Shown: positions 28,766-37,797, counted from the first letter of the stretch. The stretch: 43,078 bases of DNA from Alphaproteobacteria bacterium (GCA_024280475.1 JAJRQA010000100.1:1-43078), one strand, 5' to 3'. Notes: generated by a model from the sequence alone, not told the origin. Made by a program: numbers and translations.

Positions 28766-29794
28766 TTAAGTCCCGTTCTTACGTTTTTTTAATTCGACAC
28801 TCAATCTTTCTTGTGCAGGGGGGAAACGTTTCCATCCCGGCACTTCCGCTGCGATATTCATTTCTCGCCATTTTGGATGGCGCGGTACTTTTTTCAGCTC
28901 CTTGTAGTTGGAGAAAAAAGCATCAATAAATTGTTTGACCTTTTTATATCTGGCACCGCGCCGACCAATCCGGCTTGACGTCCAGTTATAAACAGCCATG
29001 ATCGTGCCAACCGATATGGATTGCACTCGATCTCCTTTGCCGATCAGCCCTGGATAATCACCATAGCTGAAAAATGCCGGGAAATACGTCCCACGCAACG
29101 GCTTGGCGTAATCCACAGCGATGAAGTGCAAGCCATCACTCCGTTTTAACGCAGCGATCACACTGGTCGGCTTTCCCGATACATAGGCCATGGCAGCAAT
29201 CTTGCCGCTCTTGACCTGCTGCACGGCAAGATCAAAATCCAGATTAACAGATTTTACCTTAATGCCGAGCCGCTCAAAAACGATTGAAGCGGTAACTGAT
29301 GTGCCACTACCCTCGACACCAAAACTCACTGTTTTACCAGCCAGCTGCTCAATTGATTGTACCTTATTTCCACCGATCAAATGAAACTCGACATTAAACA
29401 ATTTGGAAATATAGTTTACGGACTGAACGATGTCCGGGCGTTTGCCGGTTTTTTTGAACACCTCAAAAACATCTGATTGCACAATACCAACATCAATACC
29501 CTTGAGATAAAGAATGTCATCAATGTTTTGCACTGAGCCCTGCCCGATCATCGGCAGCAAACGCAATTTGTGTTTTTGATTTAAGACGGTCGCCAGATCA
29601 GCAACAATGCGCAGATTAGTGCTTCCAAATCCACCCGATATCAAACCAACCGTGCCTTGATTAGCGGTTACCACCCGTTTCGATCTTTTTGGTTTGGCGT
29701 GAGAGCTGGCGCTGACAAGGACAAGCGCCGCTGCTGCCAGCAAACAAATGCCGACAGAGGTCAAACTTCGTCTCAATCGAAATAGTGGTCTCAT
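28766..29794 (-). CDS. TAXI-family TRAP-type periplasmic solute-binding protein
   Basis: 342 residues. A signal peptide (about 1-33, ending SASSHA) precedes a type II periplasmic-binding fold of the TAXI family. Visible features are VGLISGGFGSTNLRIVADLATVL, GIDVGIVQSDVFEVF, GKTVSFGVEGSGTSVTASIVFERLGI and AVQQVKSGKIAAMAYV. TAXI proteins normally deliver ligands such as glutamate or other carboxylates to a fused TRAP (DctQM) permease, but no permease gene lies in this window. The ATG at 29794 has GGAG 5 nt upstream; a GTG at 29806 is in frame. Its placement between repeat-protein and TIR genes may mean a sensory rather than transport role, which is an inference. Confidence 0.82.
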   Translation of the reverse strand: MRPLFRLRRSLTSVGICLLAAAALVLVSASSHAKPKRSKRVVTANQGTVGLISGGFGSTNLRIVADLATVLNQKHKLRLLPMIGQGSVQNIDDILYLKGIDVGIVQSDVFEVFKKTGKRPDIVQSVNYISKLFNVEFHLIGGNKVQSIEQLAGKTVSFGVEGSGTSVTASIVFERLGIKVKSVNLDFDLAVQQVKSGKIAAMAYVSGKPTSVIAALKRSDGLHFIAVDYAKPLRGTYFPAFFSYGDYPGLIGKGDRVQSISVGTIMAVYNWTSSRIGRRGARYKKVKQFIDAFFSNYKELKKVPRHPKWREMNIAAEVPGWKRFPPAQERLSVELKKRKNGT

Positions 29795-30059
29795 TTTACT
29801 CCACACCTGACCATTCTTGTCAGTTTTGTTCTTTGGGCTTCCTTGCTAAATATTTCGAACATTACTATTCGAAAAATCCATACGTTTATATGACAATCAC
29901 AAACGGCATTTTTATGTTCGAAAGCCTCTGTCTTTTCATTAATCTTTACTATGCATCAGATGATTACACCAGATCATATTCGATATACTGCATGCATTTT
30001 CCTGTTAATCAATAATTGATGCAAACCAGCACCAACTACAGCTAAAAAGAGCTCTCCCC

Positions 30060-33000
30060 TCAGCTATCCTTCTTGCCAAGCAGCTTGCCCAGCAATTTCG
30101 ATTTCAATGGGTTTTTCTCGCGTTTGCGTGTTTTGGCTTCTTCATCAAACAAATCCCACAAATTGGTTCCCTCTGTTTGATGGGCCTGTTCTCCAAGTAC
30201 AGCCAGTTCAAATTCGGATTTGGGTTGAAACAAAACCGAATCCTTCATCGATTCCAGATCAACTTCGATGGCAACCAGATTGCTGCGCGCCCGTTGCACC
30301 CAGGGATGGGAGTCAGCCAATTGGCCTTCCAATATTTCCAGCGCCCGGCGCGCATAAGGTTCCGCTTCATCGCAGCGACCAGATATTTTCAACAGCAAAG
30401 AAAGATTATTGAAGTCCCGAGCAATGGTATGGTGCTCAAGCCCGAAATTATTCTCGTCAATTTGCAAGGCTCGGCGATAAAGCGTTTCGGCCTCATCATA
30501 GCGTTCCGTTTCGCGCAAAAGATCGGCCAGGTTATTGAGTGTGGTGGCCACATTTTGATGTTCCGGCCCAAGCGTCTTTTCAAAAATATCGATCACCCGG
30601 CGCATCGCTGGCTCGGCCTCTTTCAAGCGATTGGTCGCCTTGAGCAGCAAGGCCAGATTATTGAGATCACGTGCCACACTTGGATGATTTGGCCCATAGC
30701 AAAGCTCGTCAATCCGCAAGGCCCGGCGTTTCAATATTTCTGATTGCCCATATTCGCCTCGGTTTTCTTCGAGCAATACAGCAAGATTATTGAGGTTGGC
30801 GGCAATATCTGGATGATCAGGCCCCAGCGTGCGCTCATCAATCAACAATACTTTGTGAAACAGGGGTTCAGCTTCGACATGGCGGTCAAGGGTCACCAGC
30901 AGCTTGGCCAGCGCTTCCATGTCGCGCGCCACATAGGGATGTTTTTCACCATAAAATCTTTTATCAATGGCCAAGGCTCGACGATAGAGAGGCTCTGCAT
31001 CGGCTCCTTGGCCAGTCTGCTCGTATAATTGCCCCATGCTATTGAGAATAATGGCGATATTGACATGGTTACGGCCGAAATTTTTCACATTGATCTGCAA
31101 GGAGCGGTGATACAGCGCCTCGACATCATCCTCGCGGCCCATGGCTTGAAACAATTGCCCAAGATTAAACAAATCACGCGCCACATTGCCGTGATGGCGC
31201 CCCTTGCGGTTTTCGTCGATTTTGAGTGCTTCCATAAACAAGGGTTCTGCCTCGAATAAAAGCTCCTTGTCCTGTAATGTCGCGGCGAGATTATTCAGCG
31301 ATATGGCGACATTTTCATGATTGTCACCATAGGTAATCTTATTGATATCCAAGCCCCTGCGCAGAAGCTTCTCAGCTTCATCAACATCTCCGCGCGCCTT
31401 TAGAAACAACCCGGACTGATTAAGCAGAATGGCCACTTCGCGCCCGCCCATGCCAGCTTTTTGCTGCGCTGAACTTGGCATTGAAAGCTCCCCATCTTCG
31501 GGGATGTGCTCGAACAGGGCCATAGCGTGAGGTAAAAGCTGCTCACAACGCGGCCAGGAGGCAGCTACGCCAGGGTCATTTTCTTCTCCTGATCCGCCAG
31601 GAAACGCCTCGGCAAGCAATCCGGTCGCCAGCCCTGCCATCGCATCATCGTGACTTTCTTCTGCAAGCCGGGCGCGCATCATTTCTTGTACCAGCCAATG
31701 AACACGAAGACCTGGTTCGCCACCTTGCATCTCGACTTGCGTCAATAATCCCATATCAACAAGTGCCATGATCACATCCGCCAGCCCCTTGGGGTCTATG
31801 GAAAAAATGGTTGAGGCGGCACTGGCGCTCTCGTCCCCCTCATAAAGGGCTATGGAGCGGCTGACATGGCTGTTGAAATTGCGTGATGAATGAGTACAGG
31901 TCGTGCTGGAAGCTGACAGCGTCCCGGGGAAGGTTGGCAACGAAACCTGAAACAGATCAAGAGGAATATTATCAGGGGCATAAAAAGCCATCACCCCCAT
32001 AAGAATGGACGCCAGAGGCAACGGCCCGACATTGTTCTCAACATCGCCCTTTATGATCGCATCAAGAGCCAGATTAAAGGCCACATACAAACTGTCGGAA
32101 TGTTTCCACGGTACGTCAACCAGTCGCGGACGCTCGCTCATCATCACCTTGAACATTTTGTGATAAGCATTCAGTCGCATATTGCGGGTTTTGCAAAAAC
32201 TCCCGGCCAATCTCAAAGAGAGAGGCAGATAGCCAAGTTCTGCGGCCAGACCGCTTGCAAGTTCGGGATCATTTTCTCCCGACAGATTACCCAGATACCA
32301 AACGGCAAGTTCGGGCGAGAAAACATCCACATCTACTTTTTGGTGATAGCCATAAAGATCCGCCCAACGGGTGGTGATCAAAACTTCGGCACCCTCGCGT
32401 GGCACCAGACTTTCCAGCTCACGATTGGTCGCTACATTATCATAGATCAGCAGCCATGGCTTGTCATAGGGCCGCGTCTCCAGCGCTTCAACTACCATTT
32501 TCGCCGCGCCTTCGCGGCTTTCAATGGCATGTACGGGCGGCGACAGACGCTCGCCCAAATCGATCAGCCCTTGAACAATGCTGGAGCGATTACCAGCCGA
32601 TATCCACCAGACACCAGTATAGTTTGCCCGCTGGCGCCAGGCGAATTCACGCGCCAGTGTCGATTTTCCAATGCCCGCCAATCCGCTATCACCCTTGGCA
32701 ACCTCCTGCGTGTTGCTCAAAATGGTCGGCGTCCCGGGTTTTGGTGCGCTCGCTCCCGTCATCTCCGTAATCAGATTATTGCGGCCGGTAAACCAGCGAT
32801 CATAGTGGATTTCAGGATGCAGGATCGTGGTTTTGACGAGGTGATTTCCCTGCGGCAGGGGCGGCATGAAATCAAGTCGCGCCTTATTGCTGGATCCAAG
32901 GGTTTTAAGCACGGTCTCTGCAACTTTGCGAGCATCTTGCTGCTGTAAAATGGGCACCAGATCAGTAAACGCGATATTTGCCAGTTTACCGCTGGCCCGA

Positions 33001-33311
33001 CAACTGTCGACGCGAAACATGATCAAACGTTGCTTTTTGTTGAGCGGATCACCTTTGATGACCTCATGGGCTTCTCGCAAACAGGCTTCACTGCTTAAAA
33101 ATTCACTCGATAGCAGAGCCACCATTTTGGTCTGACCCTCAAGCGCATCCTCGATCAAGTGCAAGAAATCTTGATGCTGATAGAACTCGTCCTGCAAGGT
33201 AATCGTGCGCCCCTGCATTTCAATGAGACCGGCAATCCACGCAGCAAGATCTTTGTTCTCAACCGCACGGGAGATAACAAAATCAGAATATGTGCTTTTT
33301 TCGTGCAGCAT
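30060..33311 (-). CDS. TIR / NB-ARC-like (STAND) / TPR protein
   Basis: 1083 residues in three parts. Residues 8-140 form a TIR-like (TIR_2) domain with SDFVISRAVENKDLAAWIAG, LLSSEFLSSEACLREA and E80 in the position of the usual NADase glutamate. Residues about 170-560 form a STAND NTPase: Walker A GLAGIGKST (210-218), Walker B WLLIYDN (D291), a sensor-like VLITTRW (310-316) and GYLPLSLRLAG in place of GLPLAL. Residues about 620-1010 hold about nine 42-residue kinesin-light-chain-type TPRs (ALxIDExxxGxxHPxVAxxLNNLAxLL). A Ser/Thr-rich insert lies at about 465-500 and a Lys-rich tail ends the protein. It fits a TPR-sensing, NTPase-switched effector, possibly an anti-phage NAD-depleting protein or a regulator. 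Activity is unproven. Confidence 0.88.
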   Translation of the reverse strand: MLHEKSTYSDFVISRAVENKDLAAWIAGLIEMQGRTITLQDEFYQHQDFLHLIEDALEGQTKMVALLSSEFLSSEACLREAHEVIKGDPLNKKQRLIMFRVDSCRASGKLANIAFTDLVPILQQQDARKVAETVLKTLGSSNKARLDFMPPLPQGNHLVKTTILHPEIHYDRWFTGRNNLITEMTGASAPKPGTPTILSNTQEVAKGDSGLAGIGKSTLAREFAWRQRANYTGVWWISAGNRSSIVQGLIDLGERLSPPVHAIESREGAAKMVVEALETRPYDKPWLLIYDNVATNRELESLVPREGAEVLITTRWADLYGYHQKVDVDVFSPELAVWYLGNLSGENDPELASGLAAELGYLPLSLRLAGSFCKTRNMRLNAYHKMFKVMMSERPRLVDVPWKHSDSLYVAFNLALDAIIKGDVENNVGPLPLASILMGVMAFYAPDNIPLDLFQVSLPTFPGTLSASSTTCTHSSRNFNSHVSRSIALYEGDESASAASTIFSIDPKGLADVIMALVDMGLLTQVEMQGGEPGLRVHWLVQEMMRARLAEESHDDAMAGLATGLLAEAFPGGSGEENDPGVAASWPRCEQLLPHAMALFEHIPEDGELSMPSSAQQKAGMGGREVAILLNQSGLFLKARGDVDEAEKLLRRGLDINKITYGDNHENVAISLNNLAATLQDKELLFEAEPLFMEALKIDENRKGRHHGNVARDLFNLGQLFQAMGREDDVEALYHRSLQINVKNFGRNHVNIAIILNSMGQLYEQTGQGADAEPLYRRALAIDKRFYGEKHPYVARDMEALAKLLVTLDRHVEAEPLFHKVLLIDERTLGPDHPDIAANLNNLAVLLEENRGEYGQSEILKRRALRIDELCYGPNHPSVARDLNNLALLLKATNRLKEAEPAMRRVIDIFEKTLGPEHQNVATTLNNLADLLRETERYDEAETLYRRALQIDENNFGLEHHTIARDFNNLSLLLKISGRCDEAEPYARRALEILEGQLADSHPWVQRARSNLVAIEVDLESMKDSVLFQPKSEFELAVLGEQAHQTEGTNLWDLFDEEAKTRKREKNPLKSKLLGKLLGKKDS

Positions 33312-33599
33312 TTATATCCAAGCTTCCTTGCAAAGGACCACTATTATTTGACATAAAAGAACCGATATTGGATTGCGTAAATCCGGCTCTTGTCCATTTT
33401 TTCAACTCTAGATCAAAAACAAATCTCCACTTTCAAGGCGCAGTCTAGTCGAGCGCCATCAAAAAAGCAGAAAATAATTCGGGCCATTCCTCATCGAAAC
33501 GCAACACACTTCGCGAATAAGATCATCTATTGCACTTGGTGTGAACTGTCATTAGCGATCAATTGGTTCCAAATTCTGTCCTTCTTACATTAAATTTTA
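33312..33599 (-). other. 288-bp gap upstream of the TIR-STAND gene
   Basis: No gene, hairpin terminator or repeat is seen. It probably carries the promoter of the TIR-STAND gene, so that gene need not be co-transcribed with the parA pair. Confidence 0.35.
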
Positions 33600-33971
33600 T
33601 TAATCGGTGCGCTTGCTGGTTCTTGTTTTCGCATAGGCCACTTCGATTTTCTCGTCGTTCATCGGGCAAAGTGACAAGGCAATCTTGATGGCCTGTGCCA
33701 ATTCAATCTGCTCACCGGTCTGTTGGCGAACAAGTTCCATAATTTGTTGAGCATGTTGCCGATCGATCTCATCAAGCGCCACAACTATATCTCGAACTTT
33801 TCCGCTTTGCATGCTTCCAGCATTATCATCTTCAAAAATACCCATTAGGATATCATCGGGATCGGGCCCGGTATTCTTGTCAGGAACACTGGATGCCAAA
33901 GCTTCAGACAAGGCATCATCCATATCAGAACGGCGATTTAATTTCCGGTTGTTGCGATTTGGTTTGACCAT
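33600..33971 (-). CDS. Small protein with basic N-terminus, putative ParA partner
   Basis: 123 residues, family not recognised. The first 15 residues are strongly basic (MVKPNRNNRKLNRRSDMD). An acidic stretch follows (PDPDDILMGIFEDDNAG), then a helical domain with IVVALDEIDRQHAQQIMELVRQQTGEQIELAQAIKIAL. It begins 46 bp after the stop of the ParA-like gene. An Arg/Lys-rich N-terminus is what many ParA ATPase-stimulating partners carry, so a partner or adaptor role is inferred. The ATG at 33971 with AGGA upstream is preferred to the in-frame TTG at 33977. Confidence 0.65.
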   Translation of the reverse strand: MVKPNRNNRKLNRRSDMDDALSEALASSVPDKNTGPDPDDILMGIFEDDNAGSMQSGKVRDIVVALDEIDRQHAQQIMELVRQQTGEQIELAQAIKIALSLCPMNDEKIEVAYAKTRTSKRTD

Positions 33972-34016
33972 CTGCAAATCCTGTTTTCTGCAAATACGTT
34001 CTCGGCGGAAATGCGC

Positions 34017-34598
34017 TTATTTGGGAGTTGACACAATATCGTAAACAACCTGTGACAGCTCCAGCCTTGCAGCATTTCCGAGCGCCGCATAGCCCTGCAA
34101 AAAGAGATATTCATAATCAGCAAGGTAGGATAAATGATGCGGCAAAGGCGTTCCCCCTACTTTGGCGGCTTTCTCCATCAGATTTTGGGCATGCCCCTTG
34201 CGATGATCGACATGATTGAACAAAAGATAGAGCGGCAGATCGGGCCGACAATGTTTTGTCAGATATTCGATGGTCTCCTGGGTACTCAACAGATTGGGCG
34301 GGGCTGTCTTGGTGACCATGACAACTCGGTCCGAAATATCGGCGGCTTTGACCTGTTTTTTATTGAGATTTGGTGCCGTATCGATCAGCACGTAATCAAA
34401 GCCTTTGGCCTTTGTGGTGATTTCGATATTGGTTTGGTTGTTCGCCCGCAGATAATACAAAAAACGAGTGCTCGTTTTCTGGCTATCCATATCGATAATG
34501 CCAACACGTTCACCGGCACGCTCCAATGTCAGAGCAACACCCAGTGTGACACTGGTTTTGCCAACACCGCCCTTTTGATTCATGAACGAAATAATCAT
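34017..34598 (-). CDS. ParA/MinD-family ATPase (short, orphan type)
   Basis: 193 residues, shorter than chromosomal ParA. It has the deviant Walker A NQKGGVGKTS (signature Lys9 and Lys14), Walker A' IIDMDSQ and Walker B YVLIDTAPN. A further family feature is VVMVTKTAPPNLLSTQETIEYL. Such ATPases bind nucleoid or membrane in an ATP-dependent dimer and position DNA, protein clusters or receptors. There is no N-terminal DNA-binding domain. It is followed by a small gene with a basic N-terminus and no parB or parS-like repeats, so cargo other than a plasmid is likely. It heads the minus-strand accessory cluster. Confidence 0.87.
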   Translation of the reverse strand: MIISFMNQKGGVGKTSVTLGVALTLERAGERVGIIDMDSQKTSTRFLYYLRANNQTNIEITTKAKGFDYVLIDTAPNLNKKQVKAADISDRVVMVTKTAPPNLLSTQETIEYLTKHCRPDLPLYLLFNHVDHRKGHAQNLMEKAAKVGGTPLPHHLSYLADYEYLFLQGYAALGNAARLELSQVVYDIVSTPK

Positions 34599-34815
34599 TT
34601 TACTACGCTAACCCACATTCATTTTTGTTGATTTTTTATCACTCTACTATACGAAAACCGCCAATTCAACGCAGGTTTGCATGTTTATACACTTCAACAG
34701 GTGACCGGTGCATAAATGAACCTATGGAGAAATCGAAGCCTCATCTTGTTGAAACCATTTGATGATTGCTGATCCCATTTTGCTGTAAACACGCACTGCA
34801 TGAATTGGCAGGCTA

Positions 34816-35619
34816 TCACATATGCGCGCCAAGGTCGGTGATATTCGCGAATTTACCGTTAAGGGAGTTATTCTTGTCCCATCCGTAATTGATGGTGGTA
34901 AAACGAGGCGCCAAGGCATCATAGATCATCAAGCGCCCGATCAGACCATCTCCAAGCCCGATCAGCTCCTTCAAAACCTCCATGGCCGCCAGCGTTCCCA
35001 TGACCCCGACTACCGCCCCAAGGATGCCTGTTTGCGAACAATTGGGCACACTATCATCACTGGGCGCATTGGGAAACAGACAACGATAGCTTGGGTTTGG
35101 ATCACCTGCTGGACCATTTTCAAATGGCTTGAACAGGCTCAATTGCCCATCAAAAGGCCCGACAGCTGCAGAAACAAGCGGTTTTTTGGCCAGAAAACAG
35201 GCATCATTGACGAGATAGCGCGTCGCAAAATTATCTGATCCATCTACGACCAGATCAAATTGCTGCAATATTTCCAAAGCGTTTTGTGCATCCAGCCGCT
35301 CTTGATAGGCAATCACCTTCACATGAGGGTTGAGCCGCGCAATGGCCTTTGCGGCGCTCTTTGTTTTGGCGACACCTACCTGCTCGGTTGCGTGAATAAT
35401 CTGACGCTGAAGATTAGACAAAGACACCACATCATCATCGATAATACCAAGCGTGCCAACCCCGGCCGCTGCCAGATAGCAAAGAACCGGAGACCCCAGC
35501 CCCCCCGCTCCCACGACGAGCACACGGGATTTTTGCAGTTTTTGTTGCCCTGGACCGCCCACATCCTTGAGGATCAAATGGCGCTTGTAGCGACTTATTT
35601 CCTCGTCTGAAAACGACAT
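34816..35619 (-). CDS. moeB: HesA/MoeB/ThiF-family adenylyltransferase
   Basis: 267 residues. An E1-like enzyme that adenylates the C-terminus of a ubiquitin-like sulfur carrier (MoaD or ThiS type). The nucleotide-binding motif is VLVVGAGGLGSPVLCYLAAAGVG. IDDDVVSLSNLQRQ and VVDGSDNFATRYLVND are conserved, as is PNCSQTGILGAVVG with a conserved Cys. YRCLFP carries one Cys where E. coli MoeB has a zinc CxxC; no CxxC pair is obvious, so zinc may be absent. Its ATG directly abuts the cysK stop (TAA then ATG). That coupling points to sulfur transfer, so a HesA- or cysteine-related role is as possible as molybdopterin synthesis. Confidence 0.88.
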   Translation of the reverse strand: MSFSDEEISRYKRHLILKDVGGPGQQKLQKSRVLVVGAGGLGSPVLCYLAAAGVGTLGIIDDDVVSLSNLQRQIIHATEQVGVAKTKSAAKAIARLNPHVKVIAYQERLDAQNALEILQQFDLVVDGSDNFATRYLVNDACFLAKKPLVSAAVGPFDGQLSLFKPFENGPAGDPNPSYRCLFPNAPSDDSVPNCSQTGILGAVVGVMGTLAAMEVLKELIGLGDGLIGRLMIYDALAPRFTTINYGWDKNNSLNGKFANITDLGAHM

Positions 35620-36651
35620 TTACGCAGCCCCGCCCGTTTTTTCATCGCTGAACAAGGCGGTCGAAAGATAGCGATCGGCGCTGGACGGGGCAAATGTAAC
35701 AATATTCTTGCCTGCGAATTCTTCTCTGGTCGCCAGCATCATCGCCGCAGCTACATTAGCACCGGTTGAAATACCTCCAGCGATGCCTTCGATCTTGGCC
35801 AGAACGCGGGCGGTATCAAAAGCGGTGTCATCCGGGATTGTCACGACCTCATCGATCAAATCCACGTCCAAAACATTGGGCACAAAGCCAGCACCTATCC
35901 CTTGTATTTTATGAGGGCCAGGCGGATTGCCAGACAAGATGGCGCTGGTTTCTGGTTCCACAGCAATCACCTTGACGTCACTCTTTTTGGCTTTTAGCGC
36001 CCGCCCACAACCAGTAATGGTGCCGCCCGTACCAACGCCCGCGACCAGTACATCAATATTTCCCGCCGTATCACGCCAGATTTCCTGCGCTGTCGTTTCC
36101 TCATGCACCAGCGGATTGGCCGGATTGGCGAACTGGCGGGCCATGATCGCCCCGGGAATTTCATTGATCAGTTCTTCGGCACGCATGATCGCCCCTTTCA
36201 TGCCTTCTGACGCTGGGGTCAGAACCAATTCAGCGCCCAAATGGGTCAATAGCTTGCGCCGCTCGATACTCATGCTTTCAGGCATCACAAGAACAAGATT
36301 ATAGGCCCTTCGAGCACACACAAATGCCAGGCCAATGCCGGTATTGCCAGACGTTGGCTCAACAATCACCGAACCCGGTTTAAGCTCACTGGTTTCCTCC
36401 AACGCATCAATCATCGACACGCCAATCCGGTCCTTGACGCTGGACAACGGATTGAAAAACTCCAGTTTCAACAAAATATCGGCATGAATACTGGTGGCGT
36501 GCCTTAGCTGAGAAAGACGCACCAATGGAGTATTGCCAATGGTCTGGGTAATATCATCGTAGATACGCCCTCGCCCCCAGTCTCCGACCTTATTGATGGT
36601 TTGAAGGCCCGCCCGGATGGAGGGATCATTTGGCGGCGTTTGATTGGTCAT
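35620..36651 (-). CDS. cysK: Cysteine synthase A (O-acetylserine sulfhydrylase)
   Basis: 343 residues, PLP-dependent. It forms cysteine from O-acetylserine and sulfide. The N-terminus holds IGNTPLVRL, the PLP lysine is K73 in SSVKDRIG, the substrate loop is EPTSGNTGIGLAF and the phosphate loop is GVGTGGTITG. The N-terminus is about 20 residues longer than E. coli CysK. A TGGAA site 8 nt upstream supports the listed ATG. It abuts moeB and is divergent from the DMT transporter gene. Confidence 0.93.
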   Translation of the reverse strand: MTNQTPPNDPSIRAGLQTINKVGDWGRGRIYDDITQTIGNTPLVRLSQLRHATSIHADILLKLEFFNPLSSVKDRIGVSMIDALEETSELKPGSVIVEPTSGNTGIGLAFVCARRAYNLVLVMPESMSIERRKLLTHLGAELVLTPASEGMKGAIMRAEELINEIPGAIMARQFANPANPLVHEETTAQEIWRDTAGNIDVLVAGVGTGGTITGCGRALKAKKSDVKVIAVEPETSAILSGNPPGPHKIQGIGAGFVPNVLDVDLIDEVVTIPDDTAFDTARVLAKIEGIAGGISTGANVAAAMMLATREEFAGKNIVTFAPSSADRYLSTALFSDEKTGGAA

Positions 36652-36822
36652 GGCAGTTTTCCAAATGGGTTGTCGCGGATCATTTTATCAATCTAATCTC
36701 AACTTAACCCAAATACATGGCAATCTCAAAATGAGAATTTCATTGCGCCAAGAAACGGGTCGACATTCGAAATGAGCCGGTTTTAATGCAACCTGCAACA
36801 TTTCAGAAAAAGCGATAGACAA

Positions 36823-37749
36823 ATGCCTCCAAAGGTCGAAACAAACAAAGTCATGACCCCACTTGAATGGGGCTTGTTGCTGATCTTGTCCCTGCTTTGG
36901 GGTGGGTCATTTTTCTTTACTGGCATTGCTGTTCGCGAACTGCCCACCCTAACAATCGTTGTCTGCCGCGTTGGACTGGCGGCGCTCATTTTATATTTGA
37001 TTATGAGATTCAAGAGCCTCCATTTTCCTCGTTCACGCGCAGTTTGGGGTGCCTTTATTGTTATGGGTCTGTTGAACAATGCTATCCCGTTCTGCCTCAT
37101 CGTCTGGGGGCAATCCAATATCGCCTCTGGCGTCGCCTCCATCCTCAATGCCACAACCCCTTTGTTCACCGTCATCATGGCCCACTTTTTGACCAGTAAT
37201 GAAAAAATGACAAAAAACCGGCTGTTTGGCGTTTTAGCGGGGCTGACCGGCGTGAGCATCATGATTGGCGGTGATGTCCTGCAAACCATGAGCGTCAATG
37301 CGCTCGCGCAACTGGCTATTCTGGGGGCTGCCATTTCCTATGCTCTTGCAGGTATATATGGGCGAATATTCAAGAAAATGGCGCTTCATCCGGTGACCAC
37401 AGCCACAGGACAAGTCACGGCATCGACCTTAATGCTGGCACCCATAACCCTTTATATTGACCAACCATGGACACTGGCAACGCCACGACCGGAAACCATT
37501 GCAGCGCTGTTCGGACTTGCAGCTTTATCGACCGCCCTCGCCTATATCCTCTATTTCAAAATACTGGCATCTGCCGGGGCGACAAATCTACTGCTCGTTA
37601 CATTCCTCATACCGATTAGCGCAATTGTTCTTGGCATCGGCTTGCTCGATGAAAGCTTGTTGCCCAGACATTTGGCAGGCATGGCGATGATTGGCGTGGG
37701 TCTGGCCGCCATTGATGGAAGAGTATGGGATTTCAGAAGTACTAAATGA
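36823..37749 (+). CDS. DMT-superfamily (EamA) transporter
   Basis: 308 residues with about ten membrane helices in two EamA repeats. The first repeat starts at EWGLLLILSLLWGGSFFFTGIAV and the second near AQLAILGAAISYALAGIYGR. Members are inner-membrane exporters or permeases for amino acids, nucleosides and other metabolites; the substrate is unknown. No good ribosome binding site precedes the first ATG; an ATG at 36853 is an alternative start that also keeps the first helix. It is divergent from cysK, which might hint at cysteine-related export, but this is only positional. Confidence 0.85.
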   Translation: MPPKVETNKVMTPLEWGLLLILSLLWGGSFFFTGIAVRELPTLTIVVCRVGLAALILYLIMRFKSLHFPRSRAVWGAFIVMGLLNNAIPFCLIVWGQSNIASGVASILNATTPLFTVIMAHFLTSNEKMTKNRLFGVLAGLTGVSIMIGGDVLQTMSVNALAQLAILGAAISYALAGIYGRIFKKMALHPVTTATGQVTASTLMLAPITLYIDQPWTLATPRPETIAALFGLAALSTALAYILYFKILASAGATNLLLVTFLIPISAIVLGIGLLDESLLPRHLAGMAMIGVGLAAIDGRVWDFRSTK

Positions 37750-37797
37750 AATATACAAATAAGTGCTAACCAAATAAAATATAAGGAAAATTTCCGC

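Noticed and set aside
29785-30015. A 76-codon plus-strand frame upstream of the TAXI gene
   Set aside because: It overlaps the start of the TAXI gene on the other strand, has no ribosome binding site, and encodes an aromatic- and Cys-rich sequence unlike any protein I know.
32100-32948. A 282-codon plus-strand frame antisense to the TIR-STAND gene
   Set aside because: The opposite strand carries clear NB-ARC motifs here; the antisense translation shows no domain or ribosome binding site.
30060-33311. Possible membership of the FxSxx-COOH peptide-linked TIR/TPR family
   Set aside because: No neighbouring gene encodes a peptide ending in FxSxx, and no radical SAM gene is present.
34722-34922. 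A 66-codon minus-strand frame overlapping the moeB 3' end
   Set aside because: It overlaps moeB in another frame and has no ribosome binding site or conserved pattern.
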